Shown: piece after piece, positions 16,820 to 25,795 of the stretch | How the letters are laid out: the number at the start of each line of letters is the position of its first letter | How positions within the stretch are numbered: the first letter of the stretch is position 1 | Origin: an uncultured Granulosicoccaceae bacterium | GTDB lineage: Bacteria > Pseudomonadota > Gammaproteobacteria > Granulosicoccales > Granulosicoccaceae | Direction: 5' to 3' | DNA length: 64,000 nucleotides | Assembly: GCA_937931165.1 (NCBI GenBank) | Contig: CALHCI010000035.1 | Coordinates: 1 to 64,000, forward strand | Made by a program: the position numbers and the translations under genes | The notes under the pieces: generated by a model | The model's input: only the letters and a program-made list of their open reading frames with translations | The model's database searches: none | What the model was told of the DNA's origin: nothing

Positions 16820-18874
16820 ATGGCGCTGGTTGCGGGTGATGATGCTGCGCAGGACTGGTCGCGTTCGGATAGCGACGGGCGGGCTGACGCTTTTTCTTTT
16901 ATCGATCACTTAAGCCGGTTTAGTGGTCTCGCCGTCGCCCAGTTATACCTGCTATGTGCAGCAGTCACGGTGTACGAGGTGATAGCGCGCTATGTTTTCG
17001 ATGCACCTACTTCATGGGCGTTTGAAGTTGCCATGGTGTTATGTGCCGCAGCATGGACAATATCAGCTGGCTACGTCACGTTAAAGAAACGACATATCGG
17101 TATTACGGTGTTCTACATCATGGGTACTGACAATTCACGATGGTGGCTCGATGTACTGGCCTATATCGTCGGCATTGTTGCGTTGTTTCTGTTGGTTGAT
17201 GACAGTCTGGGGCGTGCACTGGAGGCAATGAAAATTGTCGAGCGCTCCGGCAGCGCATTTAATGCACCACAGCCGATGATGTTGAAAGTGCTGTTGGTTG
17301 TCGGTGCGGTGTTGTATTTGATTCAACTGCTCGTCAACTGCTGGCGACACTTCGATAATAAGCTGCTTAAAAATCTGGTGCTGCTGGTCGGTCTATTGAT
17401 TGTTTTGCGCTTCGGGTTAACTATCCTGATTCACTACTTTGGTGAAGGCGGTGTTGCGAGTGCCATTCATGATGTTTACGGCAAGGCCGGCGGTGTACTC
17501 AATCCGCAAGACTATATCGATGCACGGAGTTATGAGCTCAGTACCGTCAGTCTGGTGATGGTTGCGGTATTACTGTTACTCATGACCACCGGTATGCCGC
17601 TTGGTATCGTTACGCTTTTTGTGTCAGTGATGACGGCGCTGGTGTTTTTCGGGCCTAACGGATTGTATTTGGTCTCAACCAACGCTTACGGCCTGTTAGA
17701 AAAATATCCACTGGTTGCCGTGCCGTTATTTGTATTGATGGCGTCTATTCTTGAAAAAGCCGGTGTCGCAGAAGATCTGTTTGATGCAATGTCTATATTT
17801 GCCGGAAATATGCGTGGTGGTGTAGCCGTTCAAACGGTAGCAGTAGCTGTTGTACTTGCTGCAATGTCTGGAGTGATGGGTGGGGAAATAGTGATGCTTG
17901 GGCTTGTCGCGCTGCCACAGATGCTGCGGTTGGGTTATGACACCAAGCTCGCTGTCGGCGTCATTTGCGCCGCCGGTTCACTGGCAACGCTAATTCCCCC
18001 AAGTATCATTATGATTGTCTATGGACTTTCAGCCAATGTGGCTATTGGTGATTTGTTTCTGGCTGGAGCGGCCCCCGGATTATTGCTGGCTTTTTTCTAC
18101 GCGCTCTATGTGGTTATTCGCTGTAACCTGAATAATGACCTGGCACCAACAGCCGCTGAGGTTGCCCAGATCAAGGGGCCAACCGAGATGACCCGTGAAA
18201 AAAGGCTGGCGGTAGCGATGTGTATTACGCTTATTGCTTGTGTGATGGGTTCTATTTATGCCGGTATTGCTTCTGTAACAGAAGCGGCCGGAGTTGGTGT
18301 GTTTGGTGCGATTGTGGTTGCTGCTATCCGTAATCGATTTAACTGGAACATGTTGCAACATGCACTGGCAGGCACGATGTCTACTGTGGGTACCATCATC
18401 TGGTTGATTGTCGGTGCGGTGGCGTTTGTCGGTATTTATAACCTGATTGGTGGCGCCAACTTTATGCGCTCGTTGTTTGCCGATCTGGGGCTGCCCGCAC
18501 TCGGTATTATCTTTGTGATGATGGGCATACTCGTGATTCTCGGCACCTTTATGGAATGGATAGCGATTGTGTTTATCACGGTGCCGGTGTTTGCACCGGT
18601 TATTCGGGATATGGCGCCGGAACTTGGGCTTGAACCGGACTGGGCGGCGGTGTGGTTCGGGGTGTTATTTGTAATGAATATTCAAATCTACTTTTTATCG
18701 CCACCTTTCGGTCCCGCGTGTTTCTGGCTAAAATCGGTCGCACCTTCCTATATCACGCTACAACAAATATTTATGGCGGTACTGCCGTTTATTGCGCTGC
18801 AGATAATCGGGCTGTTAATCGTAATGCTTGTTCCCGAGTTTGCACTGTTTCTGCCGAGGTTGCTCAGCGGCTAG
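16820..18874 (+). CDS. Fused TRAP transporter membrane subunit (DctQ-DctM)
   Basis: The product is 684 residues; TGGAGG lies 7 nt before ATG 16820. Residues ~25-190 are the small DctQ-type subunit (four helices, with YEVIARYVFDAPTSWAFE, a DctQ hallmark). A linker with further membrane spans follows, then from ~240 a DctM-type large subunit with MPLGIVTLFVS, GVMGGEIVMLGLVALPQM, AAGSLATLIPPSIIMIVYG and PPFGPACFWLK. The fusion gives a complete Na+-coupled membrane unit from one gene. It is divergent from its binding protein gene and shares the 113-bp promoter region. Confidence 0.9.
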   Translation: MALVAGDDAAQDWSRSDSDGRADAFSFIDHLSRFSGLAVAQLYLLCAAVTVYEVIARYVFDAPTSWAFEVAMVLCAAAWTISAGYVTLKKRHIGITVFYIMGTDNSRWWLDVLAYIVGIVALFLLVDDSLGRALEAMKIVERSGSAFNAPQPMMLKVLLVVGAVLYLIQLLVNCWRHFDNKLLKNLVLLVGLLIVLRFGLTILIHYFGEGGVASAIHDVYGKAGGVLNPQDYIDARSYELSTVSLVMVAVLLLLMTTGMPLGIVTLFVSVMTALVFFGPNGLYLVSTNAYGLLEKYPLVAVPLFVLMASILEKAGVAEDLFDAMSIFAGNMRGGVAVQTVAVAVVLAAMSGVMGGEIVMLGLVALPQMLRLGYDTKLAVGVICAAGSLATLIPPSIIMIVYGLSANVAIGDLFLAGAAPGLLLAFFYALYVVIRCNLNNDLAPTAAEVAQIKGPTEMTREKRLAVAMCITLIACVMGSIYAGIASVTEAAGVGVFGAIVVAAIRNRFNWNMLQHALAGTMSTVGTIIWLIVGAVAFVGIYNLIGGANFMRSLFADLGLPALGIIFVMMGILVILGTFMEWIAIVFITVPVFAPVIRDMAPELGLEPDWAAVWFGVLFVMNIQIYFLSPPFGPACFWLKSVAPSYITLQQIFMAVLPFIALQIIGLLIVMLVPEFALFLPRLLSG

Positions 18875-18923
18875 TAATGCCGCTGAATATCCATGGTAAG
18901 TACAGTTGCGAGCCGCGCAGCTG

Positions 18924-20009
18924 TTACTGCTCAACTACTGCCATCGTATGTGTTTTGAGTTGCGGTCTGATTACAACGCGGCGGTTGGCGGCGTGGTCGC
19001 TTTCGGTCTGACCGTCGGTGAGGGGGGTAGACTCACCATAAGCGACAGTTCGCACGCGACTGTAAGCAATATTATTGGTGACCAGAAAGTCTTTTAACAC
19101 CGATGCTCTGACTTGAGTCAGCAGCTTGTTGTACTCGTTGGTTGCCCTGACGTCAGCGTGGGTTTCGATCACATAGTCATAACTGTTGCAACGCTTTGCC
19201 TGTTCTACAAACTTGTTCAGTATTGGCATTATCTCTTGCTTGAGTTCAGTTGAGTCAGTATCGAATATCTGAAGATTGACCGCCCAGGTCTGGCTGCAGT
19301 TTGCCGGTAGTTCATCGGCGCTTGCAACAGTCAGTGGGTCGTTTTCCTGTTCTGCCTTTTCGTAGTCTGCAACAAAGCTGTCGATCACACCAAGTACGGC
19401 ATCGTACATCCACTCACCGCGGTTTTCGCACCAGTTAGAGTCGTCACCGTTACCCCAGGTGCCGAGTTTGTACTGCGAGTCAGGCCGTCGCAAAAGACTG
19501 GCAGACTGACTCACTGAAACCCAAATGCTATTGCGGCAACAACTGAAATCGCAGGCATCTGCACTGGTTCCGTTGGCGGCGGACGATGCGGTGACCAGCG
19601 GGTTTTCTGTGGCGCCAATTGAGCCCCCGGAATACGCCGGATAGACGGCCATTTCGGGTTGCCCCGGGGTTAACTCCATCTCTTCCTTGGTCAGCATTCG
19701 CAGCCCGACCCTCTCGAGCCGCTGGCGTACCTGTTCTTCCAGATCATCGTGCTTCAGAGTAATACCGTTCTTTTCGCTACTACCGAATACGTAGTCCAAT
19801 ACCACATAGATGCCTTCCATTCCTGCAAGTGACGCATAGTTTTTCAGGTATTCTTCCGTGCCCACCAGCAACCCGCCACCACCGGTGGGATAGTACTTAA
19901 CTGATTGCGTTGCTTGCGTTGCGGGGGCTGCTTCCTGTGACCAGACGGTCGAAGCATGGAAGAGCAGAGTGGCTGCAGTTAAGCAGCATACAGCAAGTGA
20001 CTTAAACAC
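18924..20009 (-). CDS. OmpA-like envelope protein
   Basis: The product is 361 residues, read from a GTG at 20009 with AGGG 8 nt upstream. It has a Sec signal peptide (AATLLFHASTVWSQ). Residues 30-230 are a unique region with a Gly-rich YYPTGGGGLLVGTEEYL and a Cys-rich stretch (CDFSCCRN). The C-terminal ~120 residues look like an OmpA/MotB peptidoglycan-binding domain (IETHADVRATNEYNKLLTQVRA, VRTVAYGESTPL, ANRRVVI). It probably tethers the outer membrane or a periplasmic complex to the cell wall. It is convergent with the TRAP gene. Confidence 0.75.
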   Translation of the reverse strand: MFKSLAVCCLTAATLLFHASTVWSQEAAPATQATQSVKYYPTGGGGLLVGTEEYLKNYASLAGMEGIYVVLDYVFGSSEKNGITLKHDDLEEQVRQRLERVGLRMLTKEEMELTPGQPEMAVYPAYSGGSIGATENPLVTASSAANGTSADACDFSCCRNSIWVSVSQSASLLRRPDSQYKLGTWGNGDDSNWCENRGEWMYDAVLGVIDSFVADYEKAEQENDPLTVASADELPANCSQTWAVNLQIFDTDSTELKQEIMPILNKFVEQAKRCNSYDYVIETHADVRATNEYNKLLTQVRASVLKDFLVTNNIAYSRVRTVAYGESTPLTDGQTESDHAANRRVVIRPQLKTHTMAVVEQ

Positions 20010-20182
20010 CGTATTGTCCCTAACATCACAAAAGTTGGGGCTGGTAGCGGCACACAGGTCACATTACTTAAGCTTTTTGCGGCATCGGACACATCAGGTG
20101 CTGCTTCACAAACTTGCTTTAATACACTGATATTTTTATGAAGTGTCTGCGTCAGTGTCTGTGTCTGCGGCGGGTGGTTACC

Positions 20183-21001
20183 TTACTGGCAATAACCGGC
20201 AGATTTCAACGTGTTGTAGAAAGCGAATGCGATGTGCGTAGAACCGTTGTCATTCGGGTGAATGCCATCATCTAACATCATGGTTTTTGTGTAAGCGCTG
20301 CGAACATCAACCAAATGAACCCGGGGGTCTGCTAACTGTGTGGTATATGCTTCTATCAAATCACCTAATGCAGCGATACGTTCGTCCACGCCGTCGAGAT
20401 ATTCCTGTGTGTAGGCTGGAATAACATTGGCAATAAGTACTACCGCTCCTGCATCGAGAACCGTGGACACAATCTGATCTATCTCACTGATGGTCTGCTG
20501 ATTATCATGAGCCAGAATCGCGTCGTTGGTACCAATATGCATAAGCACAACATCCGGTGAGAACAATGCCAGGCTTGAGAAGATACCTTCATTCGTACCG
20601 GCCCAGTTGGTGTGGCCGGTAACAAAGTGGTTTGCCTCTTGTGCACTGTAAGCCTCGTGAGCAGAATCGAAAGCGCGGTGGTTTTCGTTAGTGGTTTGTG
20701 AGCCCACCATTTCATACTGACAATCGTCGGTGTCCAATGCCACGGTAAATGGCAGCCGCCATGATGCGCTGGCAATCGGCAAGCGAACACCGTGGGTGAT
20801 AGAGTCGCCCACCGCCATGATGCGGATAGTCGGTGCTGCAGTATTACCGCCTGGGCTTGTGGCGACAGCAGTACCGCCATTGGAACCCCCGCAAGCGGTT
20901 ACCAGCACGCAAAGTATTATCAGAATTCCGGTGAAGTGTATTTTCAAACCAATGCTACAAAGTTGCAGGCTGGAGTGATCAACACGCAATTTAGCCGCCA
21001 A
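20183..21001 (-). CDS. GDSL/SGNH-family hydrolase lipoprotein
   Basis: The product is 272 residues. The N-terminal hydrophobic stretch ends in a lipobox (LVTAC, Cys37). Block I is VGDSITHG with nucleophile Ser67, block III is HIGTNDAI and block V is LDDGIHPNDNGS with the catalytic Asp-x-x-His. The SGNH fold covers esterases, lipases and carbohydrate acetylesterases. The protein is probably anchored in the outer membrane or periplasm. The gene lies alone between an OmpA-like gene and a LysR gene. Substrate unknown. Confidence 0.85.
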   Translation of the reverse strand: MAAKLRVDHSSLQLCSIGLKIHFTGILIILCVLVTACGGSNGGTAVATSPGGNTAAPTIRIMAVGDSITHGVRLPIASASWRLPFTVALDTDDCQYEMVGSQTTNENHRAFDSAHEAYSAQEANHFVTGHTNWAGTNEGIFSSLALFSPDVVLMHIGTNDAILAHDNQQTISEIDQIVSTVLDAGAVVLIANVIPAYTQEYLDGVDERIAALGDLIEAYTTQLADPRVHLVDVRSAYTKTMMLDDGIHPNDNGSTHIAFAFYNTLKSAGYCQ

Positions 21002-21031
21002 TATCAGTGGGTAGCTGATACCTGTGTTTTG

Positions 21032-21916
21032 TCAGGTTGCAGGCCTGTTTTCTTCTATCACCTGAAGCAATGCATTCAGTCTTGGTGATGCCTGTGCGCT
21101 CTTTGGCCAGATAACCGCTGAGTTAAAACGATAAGGTGTACCGGTAACCCGTTGTTCTTTAAGTCGCCCCTGGTCAAGATCTTCCTCAACCACGCATCTG
21201 GGCAACAAACCGGTTCCCATTCGGGATAACAGGCATCTGCGAATGACCTCCACATTGGAGAAACTCTGGCGAGGTGACAGATGCTGCGAATTTTCCTTGA
21301 AATGGTTTTCAGCAGCCACCCGATACGAGCAGCCGGGTTCGGTGGTGATGATGGCGCGTTGTGCAAGTTGTGATAAGGAGAGTTTTCTCTTAATGTGATC
21401 CGCCGGGTGGGTGACGTAGATAACTTCTTCTGAACTAATCTGCATGTGGTTAAATTCTGGGGCGGGGCTGGCGGTTACCACCACGGCACCTTCGATAGAA
21501 CGGGCGTTAAGTGCTTGTACATAGTCGAAAGGGTCATGTTGTAAATGAAGTTCAACAGCAGGTGCGGTAACCTGCATTGCTTCAATTAACCGGGGTAGTC
21601 GATAGATGCACATTGAGCTTGGTGCGTAGAGTCGCAATTCACCGCTGGGCTCGCTTTTTAGTGACTCTGCAAAGCTTAACACCTCATCGTTGAGTTGTAG
21701 CAGTTCATTAAACTTTGGCAGCAGCTGTTGGCCGGATGCACTGAGTACAAGCTTACGCCCGGACGACTCAAAAAGGTCTACACCCAGTGTCGATGAAAGC
21801 TCCCGCAATTGTGCCGAGATACTTGAGGGTGCAAGGCACAGGCTTTCGGCAGCGCCATTGACGCTGCCCACCTGAACAACGGTGAGCAGGCTGCGAATTT
21901 GTTTTAAATTAATCAT
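21032..21916 (-). CDS. LysR-family transcriptional regulator
   Basis: The product is 294 residues. The N-terminal winged helix is standard (LKQIRSLLTVVQVGSVNGAAESL, then SSISAQLRELSSTLGVDLFE). The C-terminal two thirds are the periplasmic-binding-like effector domain (GELRLYAPSSM, GAVVVTASP). It is divergent from the glutathione-transferase gene 98 bp away, so it may control that gene and itself. Confidence 0.9.
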   Translation of the reverse strand: MINLKQIRSLLTVVQVGSVNGAAESLCLAPSSISAQLRELSSTLGVDLFESSGRKLVLSASGQQLLPKFNELLQLNDEVLSFAESLKSEPSGELRLYAPSSMCIYRLPRLIEAMQVTAPAVELHLQHDPFDYVQALNARSIEGAVVVTASPAPEFNHMQISSEEVIYVTHPADHIKRKLSLSQLAQRAIITTEPGCSYRVAAENHFKENSQHLSPRQSFSNVEVIRRCLLSRMGTGLLPRCVVEEDLDQGRLKEQRVTGTPYRFNSAVIWPKSAQASPRLNALLQVIEENRPAT

Positions 21917-22014
21917 GCGAAAAAACCGAATGTTATGTGCATTATTATTCGCTTTTATTCAACAAGCTAACACGGCAGCATACTGAACTCAATCCACAAG
22001 CCCGGGAACAGCGC

Positions 22015-22668
22015 ATGCATCTTTACATCACTTACAAGCGGTATTCGTCATGGTCATTGCGACCCTGGCTTGCCATGAGGGTTGCCGGAATCCCTTTTCA
22101 GGAGACGATACTGCCGTTTGCGCATGGCGATAGTCTGCGGCAGTTTGCGGAACAGCACCGGATTCCTGCAACAGTTCCGGTGCTGGAGCATCGCGGCCGG
22201 ATGATCTGGGACAGTCTGGCGATACTCGAGTATCTGGCCGAGGCGTATCCTGAAAAGCAGTTTTGGCCACAAGACCCATCACTCAAAGCATTTGCACGCT
22301 GTGCCAGTGCAGAGATGCACAGTGGTTTTGTCGCACTTCGCTCAGAACACCCGATGAATTGCCATCGTATACACCCAATGACCCCGAGTCCTGCGGTGCA
22401 AGCCGACCTGAATCGTCTGGCGGTTCTCTGGCAGCAATTTGCCAGCGTCCGTCACACCGACGGTGAGTTTCTTTGTGGTGAATTCAGTATTGCCGACGCG
22501 ATGTTCGCACCGGTTGCCTGGCGTGCGATTGGTTATGGTCTGACTATATCTGATGAGTTTGATCGGTGGAGCAAGGCGTTAATTGCACTGCCTGCAATGC
22601 AGGAGTGGGTAGAAGATGGAAAGGCCGAGAGTTGGCGTGTGGAAGCAACCGAAAGCATCGGTATGTGA
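22015..22668 (+). CDS. Glutathione S-transferase family protein
   Basis: The product is 217 residues from ATG 22015. The longer frame from 21937 adds residues unlike the family. The N-terminal thioredoxin-fold domain shows YKRYSSWSLRPWLAMRVAGIPF, the cis-proline TVPVLEHRG and the glutathione-binding DSLAILEYLAE. The C-terminal all-alpha domain has FLCGEFSIADAMFAPVAWR, with the conserved capping Asp. A Ser in the SSWSLRP motif is the likely catalytic residue, as in zeta/beta-like classes. The ribosome-binding site is weak. Substrate unknown. Confidence 0.85.
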   Translation: MHLYITYKRYSSWSLRPWLAMRVAGIPFQETILPFAHGDSLRQFAEQHRIPATVPVLEHRGRMIWDSLAILEYLAEAYPEKQFWPQDPSLKAFARCASAEMHSGFVALRSEHPMNCHRIHPMTPSPAVQADLNRLAVLWQQFASVRHTDGEFLCGEFSIADAMFAPVAWRAIGYGLTISDEFDRWSKALIALPAMQEWVEDGKAESWRVEATESIGM

Positions 22669-22790
22669 GAGCTGTGTAGTAGCAATTATCAGGTACGACA
22701 GCACCAGTTAGAGGCTGCGGTGAGAGTTATTGTGGCGTGTTTTGGCCTCAACTCTGAACGAGTACAAGCCACCGTATAGTGCCCACCCAA

Positions 22791-22892
22791 GCGCTTAGAA
22801 GCTGACCCTTCTACAGGTGGGGCACAAGTGGGGCACAGGTGGGGCACAAGTGGGGCACAGGTGGGAGGGTGATCTCGAGCGTTTTACGAAAC
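22791..22892. repeat. REP-like element with inserted 11-bp tandem repeat (copy A)
   Basis: GCGCTTAGAAGCTGACCCTTC (22791 on) and GGAGGGTGATCTC (22864 on) flank four copies of the 11-mer GTGGGGCACA[A/G] (22817-22860) that alternate A and G at the last base. The outer blocks recur with few changes at 57630-57680, so this is a dispersed element. ACCCTTC and GAGGGT can pair as stem arms. Confidence 0.6.
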
Positions 22893-22908
22893 CTTTCGTC
22901 TGTGGTTT

Positions 22909-23454
22909 CTAAAGTACTCGTACCTGATCGCTTGCCTGAACCAGTTGCGGGCTGATGCCTTTTATCATGTAGGCTGTTTTGGGCTCAATACCACTGTCAG
23001 TTATCAGGTAGGTCCGCTTTACGAAAATACTGTTAATAGAGATGATTCCAATCAGTTCACTGGTATTGGGGCCGCGGTCAACCTGTAAAAACGAGGTAGA
23101 CAGCCGCTCGCTTCCGGCACGATCGTATCTGTCATCAAATGTATAGCCTTTCTCCACCATTGACGCTTTTACCAGCTCATCAAATTCAGAGTTGCGTGCC
23201 GGTGTTTTTATTGAAGTCAGGTTTGGCGTCATACCTGAGATGTATGAAAGCCCACTTACCAGATCAGTGGCCATGGCCTCCAGTGGTGGCGTAGTTTCAG
23301 CGATCTCTGCAGGTGCTGCTACAACAGGGCTGGCTGCATAGCCGGCAGAGGAGGAATCCATAGGAAGCTCGGGCAGGTCCTTCGCACAGGCCATCATCAA
23401 AACTGAGGCGGCTACAACAGCGAGACATCCGGTTTTTCGCAAATAGTTTTTCAT
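22909..23454 (-). CDS. Lipoprotein of unknown function
   Basis: The product is 181 residues with a lipoprotein signal ending in a lipobox (LMMAC, Cys23). An Ala/Pro-rich linker follows (SPVVAAPAEIAETTPP), then about 100 residues with mixed secondary structure (DELVKASMVEKGYTFDDRYD; FLQVDRGPNTSELIGIISI). I do not recognise the family. The gene stands alone; a 1.3-kb gene-poor stretch lies upstream. Confidence 0.7.
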   Translation of the reverse strand: MKNYLRKTGCLAVVAASVLMMACAKDLPELPMDSSSAGYAASPVVAAPAEIAETTPPLEAMATDLVSGLSYISGMTPNLTSIKTPARNSEFDELVKASMVEKGYTFDDRYDRAGSERLSTSFLQVDRGPNTSELIGIISINSIFVKRTYLITDSGIEPKTAYMIKGISPQLVQASDQVRVL

Positions 23455-23694
23455 AGTTTCACTGGTCGGTGTGTGCGTGCCATTTGATTATTTTGTTGTG
23501 AAAGGGTCGACTTTTCACGATCAGCGGGCAACAGGTTGAAGGAATATTTTCCGAGGTCGGAAGGTTACTCGCATCCCCGTAATCCATCTGAGAAACAGTC
23601 TACATTTCGATATGGTGCGATTTTGCAGTAAAACGGCAGCAAAAGTAAGTGGATAAGTCACGCTGCGAATGACTGTCTTTGTTTTTCCTTTTTT

Positions 23695-23737
23695 CTTGTA
23701 AAGCCGTTGAACATGGTGTGGATAACGGCTTTACAAG
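23695..23737. repeat. Perfect 14-bp inverted repeat
   Basis: CTTGTAAAGCCGTT (23695-23708) and AACGGCTTTACAAG (23724-23737) pair perfectly around a 15-nt loop. A T-rich run precedes it on the plus strand, so on neither strand does it make an intrinsic terminator. It could be an operator, part of a small RNA or a mobile-element end. Confidence 0.8.
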
Positions 23738-24103
23738 ATTCAGTAACTTACTGTCTGTCGAGTTTTCTGAGGTGACTAACCGGGCATGCCATAGAGCATC
23801 TCATGAAGCCTGTCATTACAAATTAACCTTATGGTTGAACTCAATTGTCATCGTTAAGCAATCAATAGTGGGTAAGTGCTGATTGCGTGATGGCAGGTGC
23901 AAATAATTTTTAACTGCACTTTTACATGCGTGAGAATCCAGACTTGAATTGTTGAGTGATTGGTTTGAGTGCGAAGTTCACGTCAGTCGTTGTATGCACT
24001 CAAACGATCAGACATTTACCCTATTGGTCCGTGCACGTGGTTTATTTTTATGAACTCTTACCAAATTTAATCTCATCTTGTTAGTAACTTCGACCTTTAC
24101 TGA

Positions 24104-24301
24104 TTACGCGGTAGCCTTAAAAAACTCGATAGACAGCTTGAAAACCTGACGACTCATGAACTCAGTAATCTGTGGGGAATGATGGGTGGAAAAAACCAAC
24201 CCTGTCTTTACGACCGTCTACGGTTGATAACGATAGACTGCGGCAGACTGATCAGGAATGTTGCCGGTATGACAGAGCCGGCAATTGGCGTTAGTTCATG
24301 A
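24104..24301 (+). pseudogene. Fragment resembling the end of a DUF4255/Pvc16-type protein
   Basis: This frame is open for 65 codons without a usable start codon. It reads LKKLDRQLENLTTHELSNLW, then GMMGGKNQPCLYDRLRLITID. From memory, DUF4255 (Pvc16 N-terminal) proteins of contractile injection systems end with a similar block of the form ls-eLSnLW-aLGg-y-PS--Y-vR-v-I. No other injection-system gene is nearby. I treat it as a decayed remnant; the family assignment is tentative. Confidence 0.35.
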
Positions 24302-24808
24302 TTCGATATGCGCCTCTGCTGTCTATCTCCTCAAGCCATGAGTTCTAACCGTGTCCGTTACTTAAGAGCCCAGGAAAATCTTCGTCAGTGCTAACTGCGT
24401 GCTAAAGACAACAGCGGTAGAAATCAGGTATTTAGGGAGGTAAATAAGCAACCGGGTGTTGGCTGTCGTACTGAAAAAAACACTGCAACAGTAGGGGGTC
24501 TTAGTAGTGAGCCTGATACACGCGCGAGGTCTGGCGCAGCAACCTGAGCCATCGGTGTTGGAAATCCGCGATATAGACACTGTAATACGGGAATTCCAAA
24601 AGCTGGCCGAGTTGGTATTAGTATAGAGGGTCAACAAGGACTAACCCATGGTAAGCAGCATGGCCCGGGTTACATTAATTACTGCAATACTGGCGACGTA
24701 ATTTCAATTGTAGCGATGGTACAGCTATTGTTCTTGTTTACTTGACCTGAAAGACCACAGCTCGCAGTATTAGATCCTGCAGTAACAACTTTCACAGGTC
24801 AGTCTCTG

Positions 24809-25609
24809 ATGTCTAACAGTCCGACACTTACAGTAGCCCTTAGCGGAGGCGGTGTGGCCGGGCTTGGCCACATTCCCGTGCTGGCTGCCCTTGATGAATT
24901 GGGGGTTATACCGACAGCGATTTCCGGTACTTCAATGGGCGCTCTGTTGGCAGCCTGTTATGCCGCCGGTATGAGTGCGGCAGATATTGAGCAGCATGTG
25001 CTTGAAATTGCACACTCACCATTGGTCTATACCCGCCAGTATCTTTCCAGTGGCTGGCAGGGGTTGCTAACCGGCTCTATACATCCTGAGTATGTGATAG
25101 ATACTATTGCTCCGGACTTGTTACCTGCACTGGTGTCCGATCTATACATTCCTACGACCATTGTTGCGACTGATTTTCATCGACGAGAGGCCGTGTTGTT
25201 TCGCGAAGAAAACTTGCGTAAATCACTGGCTGCGTCCATCGCGATTCCCGGGGTATTCAAGCCGGTAAAGTGGGATAACAGAGTGTTGGTAGACGGTGGG
25301 GTCTGTAATAATCTGCCAGTCGATGTATTGCCGGAGTCTGATTATACGCTGGCGGTAGATGTCGCCTCTGAACCGGTCTCGGAAGATGATTCTGTACCGG
25401 GCACATTGACCGCGGTGACCAGTTCTGTGCGTATTATGCTCCAGGCACTTACCATGCTGCAAATCAAACAACGGCAAAACGTGATCTTTGTGCAGCCGGA
25501 ATCGAGCGCAGTCAGTCCGCTGGATTTAGGTAAGCTGGAAAAGGCGATAGCAATCTCAAAACCACAGACTGAATTGGTAAAACGTCGCCTGGAAGCGGCG
25601 TTTGGATAG
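24809..25609 (+). CDS. Patatin-like phospholipase
   Basis: The product is 266 residues without a signal peptide. The oxyanion loop is SGGGVAGLGH, the nucleophile elbow is GTSMG (Ser42) and the catalytic Asp is in VDGGVCNN (Asp162), forming the patatin Ser-Asp dyad. IATSIAIPGVFKP-like residues (SLAASIAIPGVFKPV) are also typical. It should hydrolyse acyl chains from phospholipids or related lipids in the cytoplasm or at the inner membrane. It is a stand-alone gene. Confidence 0.9.
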   Translation: MSNSPTLTVALSGGGVAGLGHIPVLAALDELGVIPTAISGTSMGALLAACYAAGMSAADIEQHVLEIAHSPLVYTRQYLSSGWQGLLTGSIHPEYVIDTIAPDLLPALVSDLYIPTTIVATDFHRREAVLFREENLRKSLAASIAIPGVFKPVKWDNRVLVDGGVCNNLPVDVLPESDYTLAVDVASEPVSEDDSVPGTLTAVTSSVRIMLQALTMLQIKQRQNVIFVQPESSAVSPLDLGKLEKAIAISKPQTELVKRRLEAAFG

Positions 25610-25795
25610 ATTCTTATCTGCAGAGTCAGGTTGGTATTTCAGAAAATTCAGGTGCCAATGCAATTTGATTTGAGTTTATTCAGCTAACAAGTTGAATTGG
25701 GTATTTTTACCTGCGATGTTGGTACTGGCCCTCTCGAAAAAATCTGTTACTCCCCGATAATACATGGTACCTACAACGTATGAGCAAGGAAGCCC

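Larger units (their letters stand above)
23455..24808. other. Gene-poor region of 1.35 kb
   Basis: No intact gene is visible. It holds a 14-bp inverted repeat at 23695, a DUF4255-like fragment at 24104-24301 and a short plus-strand frame at 24511-24627 (GTG start, VLEIRDIDTVIREFQKLAEL) that may be another remnant. Its base composition is more AT-rich than its neighbours. It looks like eroded or acquired DNA. Confidence 0.5.

Noticed and set aside
22817-22860. Short regular repeats that could suggest a CRISPR array
   Set aside because: The units are 11 bp and directly adjacent, with no unique spacers and no cas genes.
23679-23882. 67-codon plus-strand frame in the gene-poor region
   Set aside because: It crosses the 14-bp inverted repeat, has no motif and no clear ribosome-binding site.
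24362-24637. 91-codon minus-strand frame
   Set aside because: Ser/Thr/Cys-rich composition looks like an antisense shadow; the plus-strand reading at 24511-24627 is more protein-like.
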